From: Bacteroidales bacterium UBA4331
GTDB lineage: Bacteria > Bacteroidota > Bacteroidia > Bacteroidales > Paludibacteraceae
Length of the DNA stretch: 18,397 bases
Assembly: GCA_002394395.1 (NCBI GenBank)
Contig: DGTR01000007.1
Coordinates: 85,317 to 103,713 of the forward strand
Direction: 5' to 3'
Shown here piece after piece: positions 1 to 6,228 of this stretch. Position 1 is the first letter of the stretch. Every line of letters starts with the position of its first letter. Made by a program: the position numbers and the translations under genes. The notes beneath the pieces were generated by a model. It did no database searches, was not told the origin of the DNA, and worked only from the letters and a program-made list of their open reading frames with translations.

Positions 1-66
1 GGCGACACCTCCGTCGTCATCCAGACTAAGACCGTAGAGAGCTATGACGGCTCCCGGAAGTATTAA
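1..66 (+). CDS. 3' end of an unidentified gene
   Basis: An open frame enters from the left edge in frame 1 and stops at TAA (64-66). The visible C-terminus is 21 residues and ends SYDGSRKY. This is too little to assign a family. The frame is supported only by the absence of stops and by codons like those of the neighbours, so the call is tentative. The next 160 bases carry no gene, which fits a real gene end here. Confidence 0.4.
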   Translation, partial: GDTSVVIQTKTVESYDGSRKY

Positions 67-90
67 CCTATTGTTCAATCAAACCTTAAC

Positions 91-159
91 CCCTCTCATC
101 GAGCTTAGAGGGCTCTCCCCTCGGGACGTACGCTAACGCAGTGCGTGCGGACCGAAGAG
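91..159 (+). other. Structured, non-coding stretch with two hairpins
   Basis: Two stem-loops follow each other. The first pairs CCCTCT (91-96) with AGAGGG (107-112) around a 10-nt loop. The second pairs 122-133 with 143-154 around a 9-nt loop. Its 12-position stem has one G-T wobble and a tandem G-A/A-G mismatch in the middle. It can extend to T121-A155 and, past a C bulge, CTCT (113-116) with AGAG (156-159). Neither hairpin has a downstream T tract, so neither is an obvious intrinsic terminator. They could be the 3' end structure of the first gene, the leader of the small gene at 227, or an unrecognised small RNA. Confidence 0.4.
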
Positions 160-226
160 TGAGAGCATCCGAGTAACTACCCATAAAACGGAGTTTTGTG
201 GCGCTTACGAGGATAGCTCGCACGAC

Positions 227-612
227 ATGGCAAGTGTAACTTATTCAGCCGGAATTGATCATGTGTCCGGCGCATTGGCAAAACCCGTTAAAAGAGCGGT
301 CAGCATAGCTGCGAGAAGATGTTGCTCGCGACGCACCGAACCGCTGCAACGACCTCAAACAAGTGCAACCGTCTGTATCTCCGTGTACCGGTGAAACGCA
401 ACAGCCCGCTCTCGCAGCGCGAGATCCAGATCCGTAACCGCTTCACCGCGGTATCACAGGCGATCAAGGCCCGCAAATCCGATCTCTCGAAGCTCACCAC
501 CGATCAGGCGAACTTCCGCGCACAGAAGAACGACCCCGATGGCGCCAAAACCATGAAGGCCTATTATTGGAAAATTTGTGGTGACGAGTGGGATCAGTCG
601 CACAACGGTTAA
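227..612 (+). pseudogene. Small unrecognised gene interrupted by a one-base frameshift
   Basis: From ATG 227 the frame reads MASVTYSAGIDHVSGALAKP, then VKRAV, and runs to a stop just after 400 with a poor composition. From about 292 the frame one base back is open, reading KSGQHSCEKMLLATHRTAAT, and continues to TAA 610-612. Joined at the A-run at 290-293, the two parts give one coherent protein of about 128 residues, basic and lysine/arginine rich in its second half. Restoring one A to that run would repair the gene. I recall similar small hypothetical Bacteroidales proteins but know no function. A sequencing or assembly error in the A-run is as likely as a true mutation. The second frame alone (ATG 319) could express a truncated product. 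Confidence 0.5.
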
Positions 613-654
613 AAAGCCTACTCCCAACCCCTCCCTCAAAGGAGGGGCTTTTTT
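611..654 (+). terminator. Intrinsic terminator, also a copy of a GC-rich palindromic repeat
   Basis: Starting at the stop codon of the small gene, CCCCTCC (628-634) pairs with GGAGGGG (641-647) around a 6-nt loop. The stem is followed by C and six T residues (649-654). Upstream AAAAAG (611-616) can also pair with CTTTTT, which would make the structure work in both directions. The sequence resembles the two GC-rich palindromes inside hisS (6900-6933 and 7046-7079). Confidence 0.8.
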
Positions 655-693
655 ATACCCAAAATCCCAAACTCCAAAAAATCTTCGATTTTC

Positions 694-725
694 CTTGCAT
701 ATATCAAAAAAAAGCAGTAATTTTG
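694..725 (+). promoter_or_regulatory. Bacteroidota-type promoter for queH and the antiporter
   Basis: A CTTG at 694-697 (consensus TTTG) is separated by exactly 20 nt from TAATTTTG at 718-725, a perfect match to the -7 box TAnnTTTG. Transcription should begin near 731-734. That leaves only about 6-15 nt before the candidate queH starts at 740 and 746. Confidence 0.7.
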
Positions 726-739
726 CACGCAAAATTGCC

Positions 740-1327
740 ATGCCGATGAAGAAAAGTGCAATCATAGTGCCGGAAGGATGCCAGCGGGTGTTGCTACACG
801 CCTGCTGTGCACCGTGCTCCTCTGCCATCGTGGAATGGCTTCAGGCGCATGGTATTCAGCCTGTGATCTACTACTTCAACCCCAATATCTACCCCGAGGC
901 GGAGTACGAGATACGCAAGGCGGAGAGTAAACGTCACGCGGAGTCTTTAGGCATCGAGTGGCTCGAAGGGCCATACGACCACGAGGCATGGCTTAACGAC
1001 ATCAAAGGTCTGGAGAACGAGCCGGAGCGAGGCAACAGATGCTCCGTCTGTTTCTACCACCGTCTCAAAGCCACCGCTGAGAAAGCCGCAGAGTTAGGCA
1101 TCCCCTATTTCGCCACAACCTTGGCTTCGTCCCGATGGAAGAACATCGACCAGGTCAATGCCGCAGGCCTCAAAGCCTGCCAATCTACCAAACTCCCTAC
1201 CCCCTCCTTCTGGGCGCAGAACTGGCGCAAGGACGGCCTCCAGGACAGACGAAACGAATTGTTAAAACAGTATAACTTCTATAACCAGCTCTATTGCGGC
1301 TGCGAGTTCTCATGCCATGATCACTAA
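740..1327 (+). CDS. queH: Epoxyqueuosine reductase QueH (DUF208 family)
   Basis: QueH reduces epoxyqueuosine to queuosine in tRNA, the last step of queuosine synthesis, and replaces the unrelated QueG in many bacteria. From ATG 740 the protein has 195 residues, the usual family size. It carries the cysteine motifs expected for the Fe-S/metal site: ACCAPC at residues 21-26, RCSVC at 100-104 and YCGC at 185-188. An ATG at 746 is an equally possible start. Reading frame upstream to 578 is open but runs through the terminator and promoter, so I reject it. The 3' end overlaps the antiporter start by 11 bases, implying co-transcription and coupled translation. The very short predicted leader suggests near-leaderless initiation. 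Confidence 0.9.
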   Translation: MPMKKSAIIVPEGCQRVLLHACCAPCSSAIVEWLQAHGIQPVIYYFNPNIYPEAEYEIRKAESKRHAESLGIEWLEGPYDHEAWLNDIKGLENEPERGNRCSVCFYHRLKATAEKAAELGIPYFATTLASSRWKNIDQVNAAGLKACQSTKLPTPSFWAQNWRKDGLQDRRNELLKQYNFYNQLYCGCEFSCHDH

Positions 1328-3167
1328 TCCATTAGCCATTATTGCCCTTATCCTGACAGTCATTCTGGTCATACCGATGATCTGCAGGAAGATCCGCATC
1401 CCCAGCATTGTGGGATTTATCATTGCGGGAATCATCATGGGTCCCTGGGGTCTTGAACTCCTGCCTAACATCCATTCTATTCAGACGCTTGGCAAGATCG
1501 GCATGCTCTACATCATGCTGCAGGCAGGTATAGAAGTGGATATCAACGATTTCCGCCAGCAACGCAGCCATGCCATGCTGTTTGGTATATACTCGTTTAT
1601 CTTCCCCTTCCTGTTGGGCCTGTTGACCAGCCGCCTCATCGGTTACGGATGGGTGACGAGTGCGCTTCTGGGCGCCATGTACGGCAGCCATACGCTGATG
1701 ACCTACCCCATCCTCAGCCGTTACGGCGTGCAGAAGAACCGCGCAGCGAACGTAGCTATCGGCGGCACCATGCTGACGATCACCCTCGCCCTCTTGGTCT
1801 TGGCGATCCTCAAATCGCATCTCGCCTCTACTGCCAGTCTCTCGGCATGGGCACTGACAGGCCGTATCGTGCTGACCTTAGTACTCATCATCGGCGTCTT
1901 TCCATGGATCGCCCAACACTTCTTCAAACGCTGGACAGACGCCCGCGGAGGCTTCCTGATCGTGATGACGATGATGGTCGTCTCGGCGCTCTTAGCCGAC
2001 TGGGCAGGACTGGAAGGCATCTTAGGCGCCTTCATCTGCGGCGTGTCATTGAACCGACTCGTGCCGAACCTCAGCCCCGTCATGCAGCGTATCAATTTTG
2101 TGGGAAACAACCTCTTCGTACCGCTTTTCCTTATCGGCGTGGGCATGATGATTGATATCCGCGTTCTCTGGAGCGGATGGAGCACGATCCTCATCGCAAT
2201 TGCGATGATCGGTACCAAACTTGCAGGCAAATGGATTGCTGCGTGGGTGGCGCAGAAGAACTTCAGCATGCAGCGCGTGGAGCGCGAACTGATGTTCGGT
2301 CTGACGCACGCAACCGCTGCCGGTACGCTCGCTATCGTCACCATCGGATATGAGATCGGGATCTTTGATCCCGAGATCCTCAATGCCGCCGTGGTGATGA
2401 TCCTCGTGCTCTGCACCTCCGCTTCCTTCGTCACGGAGCATGCTGCCAAGGAGTTGGCATTACAGGAAGAAGCACGTCTGGAGGCGGACAAGACCGATAA
2501 CAGCTGGCAACTGATGACCATCGCCGAGAATAGGCATTACGAGCTGAAAGAACTGAGCGAACTGAGTGAACTGCACGACCCGGATCTGGCGAATGAAGAG
2601 GACTGGGACGAAGCGCGGGGCTTGATTAACAGCCAACGCAAGGCGGCAATCATCTACCACCCGAATCAGCCTATCAACACCATCAACCGGCTTCTTGTAG
2701 CCGTACCGCGGTACGCAGAGAAAGAGCATGATTTCATCACTTGTTTCGGTCTCATCCGTCGTCTCAGCAGCCAGATAGGCGCACGCGTCATCTTCTATAC
2801 CAACCAGGACACCCAACGTGCCCTCCAGGCTTTCTGCCGCCGTAAGGGTAAGTTCCTGCGCGCTTCGTATAGGGAGATGGAAGACTGGGAAGACGTGCTC
2901 ATGATCGCCAAACAGATGGCGCCGGACGACATGATCGTCCTCATCAATGCCCGCCCCAGCACACCGAGTTATAACCCGCTCTTCGACACCGTACCGGATG
3001 TCTTGGAACGGTTCTTCAAGGACCATAGCTGGATGGTTGTTTATCCGGAGCAAGAGACCGGTGCCGCTATACCGGATCTGCTGACAGGAGACACCCCTCA
3101 AGCCAGCAGGACTTGGAAAGTGGTTAGTGCGATAAAACGCGCGGTCTTATCTTTTCAACAAAGATAA
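1317..3167 (+). CDS. CPA2-family cation/proton antiporter with C-terminal USP-like domain
   Basis: A 616-residue inner-membrane protein. Residues 1 to about 375 are a run of hydrophobic helices typical of the Na+/H+ exchanger (CPA2, Kef/GerN-like) fold, beginning with a long helix near residues 5-22. It would exchange Na+ or K+ for protons; the cation cannot be read from sequence. A charged linker follows (about 376-455), including an ELSELSEL stretch encoded by three 9-bp units. Residues about 457-580 resemble a universal-stress-protein-like cytosolic domain, as in other Bacteroidota antiporters. The start at 1317 overlaps queH by 11 bases. The last 44 bases overlap the 3' end of the convergent exosortase gene, and there is no terminator between them. 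Confidence 0.85.
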   Translation: MITNPLAIIALILTVILVIPMICRKIRIPSIVGFIIAGIIMGPWGLELLPNIHSIQTLGKIGMLYIMLQAGIEVDINDFRQQRSHAMLFGIYSFIFPFLLGLLTSRLIGYGWVTSALLGAMYGSHTLMTYPILSRYGVQKNRAANVAIGGTMLTITLALLVLAILKSHLASTASLSAWALTGRIVLTLVLIIGVFPWIAQHFFKRWTDARGGFLIVMTMMVVSALLADWAGLEGILGAFICGVSLNRLVPNLSPVMQRINFVGNNLFVPLFLIGVGMMIDIRVLWSGWSTILIAIAMIGTKLAGKWIAAWVAQKNFSMQRVERELMFGLTHATAAGTLAIVTIGYEIGIFDPEILNAAVVMILVLCTSASFVTEHAAKELALQEEARLEADKTDNSWQLMTIAENRHYELKELSELSELHDPDLANEEDWDEARGLINSQRKAAIIYHPNQPINTINRLLVAVPRYAEKEHDFITCFGLIRRLSSQIGARVIFYTNQDTQRALQAFCRRKGKFLRASYREMEDWEDVLMIAKQMAPDDMIVLINARPSTPSYNPLFDTVPDVLERFFKDHSWMVVYPEQETGAAIPDLLTGDTPQASRTWKVVSAIKRAVLSFQQR

Positions 3168-3747
3168 CCCATAAGCCAAAGAGCATGGCGTAGAACAGAT
3201 ATTTGAAGAGGTAGTCATGCAGGAAATGGAACCAATCGGGATGGAACTCAATGAGTAAGGTGATCGCCGCTATGCGCGCGATATTAAAGGCATAGCAACA
3301 TACCCATCCTATCGGAATGTACCAGAGTTTGTGAAACCACAAACTATTTATGATTTGTGATTTATGATTTATGGTTTTATAGGGCAGCACGGTCAGAATA
3401 AGGCACATGAAGATGAAGCTCTGCTTCAGCCCCGTACAGCCCCAGATGATAGAGGTCCCTACTCCGTTATCGTAGCGGATGACATGATCGCCAACCTTAT
3501 ATACCGTATCCCTAAACAGCCCCACGATCCAATAGACGGCATCTGCTACATGGCATGCCATGAACTCAAACGGCGCCGTGATATCTATCCCGAACCACGT
3601 GACCGCATCCCCGTTCTCATCGCCTACCATGGTGAACTTCCAGAAGTAGTTCGCGACAAGAAGCGTGACCATAAAGACGAGGACGTCTTTATATGGTTTC
3701 ACCCGCTCTCTTATTTTTTGTACATCGTACATTGTCCCTTTGTACAT
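3124..3747 (-). CDS. Exosortase/archaeosortase-family membrane protein
   Basis: A 207-residue, largely hydrophobic protein with several membrane helices (about 22-38, 66-77, 108-123, 140-155, 182-198). It carries the conserved exosortase triad in order: Cys104 in GCTGLK, Arg158 in NIARIA, and a histidine in the HPDWFHFLHD stretch (169-178, probably H174 or H177). The family cleaves C-terminal sorting signals and transfers the protein to a cell-surface carrier. No tagged substrate or partner gene is visible here, so its job is unknown. The start at 3747 shares one base with the tsaD stop (TAATG), suggesting translational coupling; ATG 3732 is an alternative. Its first residues and residues 125-134 are encoded by 7-bp repeats. 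XrtF-like is the nearest subfamily I can suggest, with low certainty. Confidence 0.75.
   Translation of the reverse strand: MYKGTMYDVQKIRERVKPYKDVLVFMVTLLVANYFWKFTMVGDENGDAVTWFGIDITAPFEFMACHVADAVYWIVGLFRDTVYKVGDHVIRYDNGVGTSIIWGCTGLKQSFIFMCLILTVLPYKTINHKSQIINSLWFHKLWYIPIGWVCCYAFNIARIAAITLLIEFHPDWFHFLHDYLFKYLFYAMLFGLWVIFVEKIRPRVLSH
3346..3373 (-). repeat. Four 7-bp units inside the exosortase gene
   Basis: On the plus strand, four consecutive heptamers ATTTATG, ATTTGTG, ATTTATG, ATTTATG fill 28 bases. On the coding strand (CATAAAT units) they encode residues 125-134, TINHKSQIIN, in the loop between two predicted membrane helices. Because 7 is not a multiple of 3, gain or loss of one unit would shift the frame. 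Confidence 0.85.
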
Positions 3748-3748
3748 T
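3720..3748 (-). repeat. Heptamer array at the tsaD/exosortase junction
   Basis: On the plus strand, GTACATC (3720-3726), GTACATT (3727-3733), a degenerate GTCCCTT (3734-3740), one extra T, and GTACATT (3742-3748). The array contains the tsaD stop, the exosortase start and the first residues of the exosortase (MYKGTMYD). Confidence 0.7.
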
Positions 3749-4835
3749 AAATGGTGGTCTTGGCGAACGGCACTTCATCTATCGCACAAAAATCTTTATC
3801 CAGATACTTGAAATAGCCCGCCTGGCAGACCATAGCGGCATTATCCGTCGTAAAGGAGAACGGCGGGATAAATACCTCCCAGTGGTAGCGTTTGCCGTAG
3901 TCGATAAACGCCTGACGCAGCGCACTATTGGCACTCACGCCTCCTGCTACCGCCACCTGCGTCACTTTGAGGTCCTGCGCCGCTTTCTTCAGTTTCCGCA
4001 TGAGAACATCCACTACCGTCGCCTGAATAGACGCACACATATCCTCCTTGAGGTTCGGAATACGCTCCGCCAACTCATCAATCGTCTCTACTCCCTGCGC
4101 CTTCATCATGTCGCGCAGAGTGTATAAGAATGAGGTCTTGAGACCCGAGAAGGAATAGTCGTAGCCTGCGATATTGGGCTTCGCAAACGGATATTTCGTT
4201 GCATCCCCTTCTTTGGCGAGTTTGTCTATCCACGGTCCGCCGGGATACGGAAGACCTAATACTTTGGCGCATTTATCAAACGCTTCGCCTGCGGCATCGT
4301 CGATCGTCTGACCGATGATTTCCATATCGCTATAGGCTTTGACGAGCACAATCTGGCTGTTACCACCACTTACCAGCAGACACAGGAAGGGGAACGAGGG
4401 ATGCTTGATCTCTGCGTTTTGCAGGCTCGGCGTGGCTGCAATCAGTTCCTCTCCCGGCTCCACAAAATGCGCGAGGACATGCCCCTGCAGATGGTTGACA
4501 TCGATAAGCGGAATACCTAACGCCAGCGCCAGTCCTTTGGCAAAAGATGTACCGACGAGCAAGGAACCTAACAGTCCCGGACCGCGGGTAAAAGCAATCG
4601 CCGAGAGGTCGGTTTTCTCCACTCCTGCGCGTTTAAGCGCCGTATCCACCACCGGCAGGATATTCTGCTGATGGGCACGACTCGCCAACTCCGGCACCAC
4701 GCCTCCGAACTCCTCATGCACCTTCTGACTTGCAATTACATTACTACGTAATATACCATCTACGATGACTGCCGCAGAGGTGTCGTCGCAACTCGATTCA
4801 ATCGCCAATATTACTGTCTTCTTTTCCATCTTCAT
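3747..4835 (-). CDS. tsaD: tRNA N6-threonylcarbamoyladenosine synthase subunit TsaD
   Basis: TsaD transfers the threonylcarbamoyl group to A37 of ANN-decoding tRNAs, working with TsaB, TsaE and TsaC in the cytosol. The 362-residue protein has the family features: AIESSCDDTS near residues 11-20, the metal-binding HLQGH (H115, H119), SGGNSQ at 157-161, PYPGGP near 196-201, VAGGVSAN near 296-303 and the third metal ligand D331 in TTDNAAM. A second ATG lies two codons in (4829) and is equally plausible. A slightly long segment around residues 126-146 differs from Bacteroides homologues as I recall them. A good promoter sits 13 bases upstream. The exosortase gene follows with a TAATG overlap. Confidence 0.95.
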   Translation of the reverse strand: MKMEKKTVILAIESSCDDTSAAVIVDGILRSNVIASQKVHEEFGGVVPELASRAHQQNILPVVDTALKRAGVEKTDLSAIAFTRGPGLLGSLLVGTSFAKGLALALGIPLIDVNHLQGHVLAHFVEPGEELIAATPSLQNAEIKHPSFPFLCLLVSGGNSQIVLVKAYSDMEIIGQTIDDAAGEAFDKCAKVLGLPYPGGPWIDKLAKEGDATKYPFAKPNIAGYDYSFSGLKTSFLYTLRDMMKAQGVETIDELAERIPNLKEDMCASIQATVVDVLMRKLKKAAQDLKVTQVAVAGGVSANSALRQAFIDYGKRYHWEVFIPPFSFTTDNAAMVCQAGYFKYLDKDFCAIDEVPFAKTTI

Positions 4836-4848
4836 ACGAATTTCGCTG

Positions 4849-4880
4849 CAAAATTACTACTTTTTCTGCAAATGTGCAAA
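4849..4880 (-). promoter_or_regulatory. Bacteroidota-type promoter for tsaD and the exosortase
   Basis: Read on the minus strand, TTTG (4880-4877) is followed after exactly 20 nt by TAATTTTG (4856-4849), a perfect TAnnTTTG. The start site should lie near 4842-4839, only a few bases before the first tsaD ATG (4835) and about a dozen before the second. Confidence 0.8.
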
Positions 4881-4884
4881 TAAA

Positions 4885-4916
4885 TTTGCGTATATCAATT
4901 ATTTTTTGTACCTTTG
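4885..4916 (+). promoter_or_regulatory. Bacteroidota-type promoter for kdtA
   Basis: TTTG (4885-4888), 20 nt, then TACCTTTG (4909-4916): both boxes match the consensus. The start site should be near 4922-4925, ahead of ATG 4939. The two divergent -33 boxes are only 4 bases apart and lie inside an inverted repeat, GCAAAT-AA-ATTTGC (4876-4889). Confidence 0.8.
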
Positions 4917-4938
4917 TGCGCTTTTTTTGAATAGGAAT

Positions 4939-6165
4939 ATGCATATCTATTTTTTAATAGTACGGATAGCTGCATTCTTCGGACATAAGAAGGCGCGCGC
5001 GTTGGTGCAAGGCCAGCGTGCAACCTTGGACAAGGAGCATGTAGCGAAAATGAAAGGATTGCAAGGCTGCGTATGGATTCACGCGGCGTCTGTAGGTGAG
5101 TTCGAGCAGGCGAGACCGCTGATAGAGAAGCTCCGCGAGGAGCAGCCGAACAGACGTATCGTCCTGACATTCTTCTCTCCCTCAGGCTACGAGATGCGCA
5201 AGGATTACGAGTTGGTGGACGCAGTACTGTACTTGCCTTTCGCCACGAGGAAGAATGCCAATCTGTTCTTAGAGGCGCTGCAACCGAAGATGGCGATCTT
5301 TGTGAAGTACGAGTTCTGGCCCGCTTATCTCAAGGCTCTGAAGAAACGCGGTATTAAGACCTATAGCATCTCCGCTATCTTCCGTCCCACGCAACGGTTC
5401 TTCCGTTGGTACGGCAAAGCGTCATTAGGATTGCTCAAATGCTTCACGCATATCTTCGTGCAGGACGAGCGATCTTTACAACTACTGAAGACGCACGGCA
5501 TTCAGGATGCCTCTATTGCCGGAGACACGCGTTTTGACCGTGTGAGCAAGGTGTGCCGCTCTATCGCAGAGAAACGCGGTACAGACGGACGGTTGCGTAT
5601 CATCGAGCAGTTTGTAGAAGGATGCAATCGGGTGATCGTAGCCGGCAGTACCTGGCCTAAAGATGAGGAACTGCTCGCGCAGTACATGGAGCAATATCCG
5701 GAGACGAAACTGATCTTGGTGCCCCACGAGATTGACGAGGAGCACCTGCATTTCATCTTCAACCGTTTCCTTGGCAGGTTTGTTCGTTACACGCGCATCA
5801 CTCCCCAAGCGATGATTCATGCCAATGTGCTGGTAATGGACCAGATGGGACTGCTGTCCTCCATCTACGGTTTCGGCCATGCGGCATATATAGGAGGCGG
5901 TTTTGGAGTAGGCATCCATAACACCATTGAGGCAGCGGTCTATGGTCTGCCGGTGCTCTTCGGACCGAACTACCATCATTTCCGCGAGGCGCAAGGACTG
6001 ATTGACGCAGGCGCAGCACGGAGTATCAAGGACTACAAGGAGTTGGAAGCGGCGCTGAATACTGCGCTTAGCCAACATCAAGAGATTGGCGCCAAGGCGG
6101 CTGAGTACGTACAATCCGAGCTTGGAGCAACAGAGAAAATATACACAGCATTGTTTAAAAATTAG
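4939..6165 (+). CDS. kdtA: 3-deoxy-D-manno-octulosonic-acid (Kdo) transferase
   Basis: KdtA (WaaA) attaches Kdo from CMP-Kdo to lipid IVA at the cytoplasmic face of the inner membrane, an essential step of lipopolysaccharide synthesis. From ATG 4939 the protein has 408 residues, normal for the family. A short N-terminal hydrophobic segment (about 2-14) fits membrane association. Family motifs are present: ASVGEFEQARPL with the putative catalytic Glu54, KYEFWP at 123-128, GDTRFDR at 195-201, and a late GGFGVGIHNTIEAAVYGLPV that matches the CMP-sugar binding region. The frame is open back to 4765, but that part lies upstream of the promoter and antisense to tsaD. The TAG stop is the beginning of an octamer repeat array. 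Confidence 0.93.
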   Translation: MHIYFLIVRIAAFFGHKKARALVQGQRATLDKEHVAKMKGLQGCVWIHAASVGEFEQARPLIEKLREEQPNRRIVLTFFSPSGYEMRKDYELVDAVLYLPFATRKNANLFLEALQPKMAIFVKYEFWPAYLKALKKRGIKTYSISAIFRPTQRFFRWYGKASLGLLKCFTHIFVQDERSLQLLKTHGIQDASIAGDTRFDRVSKVCRSIAEKRGTDGRLRIIEQFVEGCNRVIVAGSTWPKDEELLAQYMEQYPETKLILVPHEIDEEHLHFIFNRFLGRFVRYTRITPQAMIHANVLVMDQMGLLSSIYGFGHAAYIGGGFGVGIHNTIEAAVYGLPVLFGPNYHHFREAQGLIDAGAARSIKDYKELEAALNTALSQHQEIGAKAAEYVQSELGATEKIYTALFKN

Positions 6166-6211
6166 TCTACTAGTCAATTAGTCCACTAGTCAACTAGTTC
6201 ACTAGTCCACT
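6164..6211 (+). repeat. Six 8-bp tandem units (AGTCNACT) between kdtA and hisS
   Basis: Six consecutive octamers close to AGTCNACT fill 6164-6211: AGTCTACT, AGTCAATT, AGTCCACT, AGTCAACT, AGTTCACT and AGTCCACT. Each junction makes ACTAGT or a near match, so the array is self-complementary. The first AG of the array is part of the kdtA stop codon. The remaining 17 bases to the hisS start are A/T rich and show no promoter match. Confidence 0.9.
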
Positions 6212-6228
6212 ATCAAATCAAATAACTT

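Noticed and set aside
287..297. Programmed -1 frameshift in the small gene
   Set aside because: The codons GTT AAA AGA do not form an X XXY YYZ slippery heptamer, so a mutation or sequence error is more likely.
578..739. Open frame extending queH upstream to 578
   Set aside because: It runs through the terminator at 611-654 and the promoter at 694-725; the conserved protein starts at 740 or 746.
3364..3750. Plus-strand open frame of 128 codons
   Set aside because: It is antisense to the exosortase gene, which has clear motifs and a coupled start.
4765..4938. Open frame extending kdtA upstream to 4765
   Set aside because: It is antisense to tsaD and spans both promoters; the predicted transcript begins near 4922.
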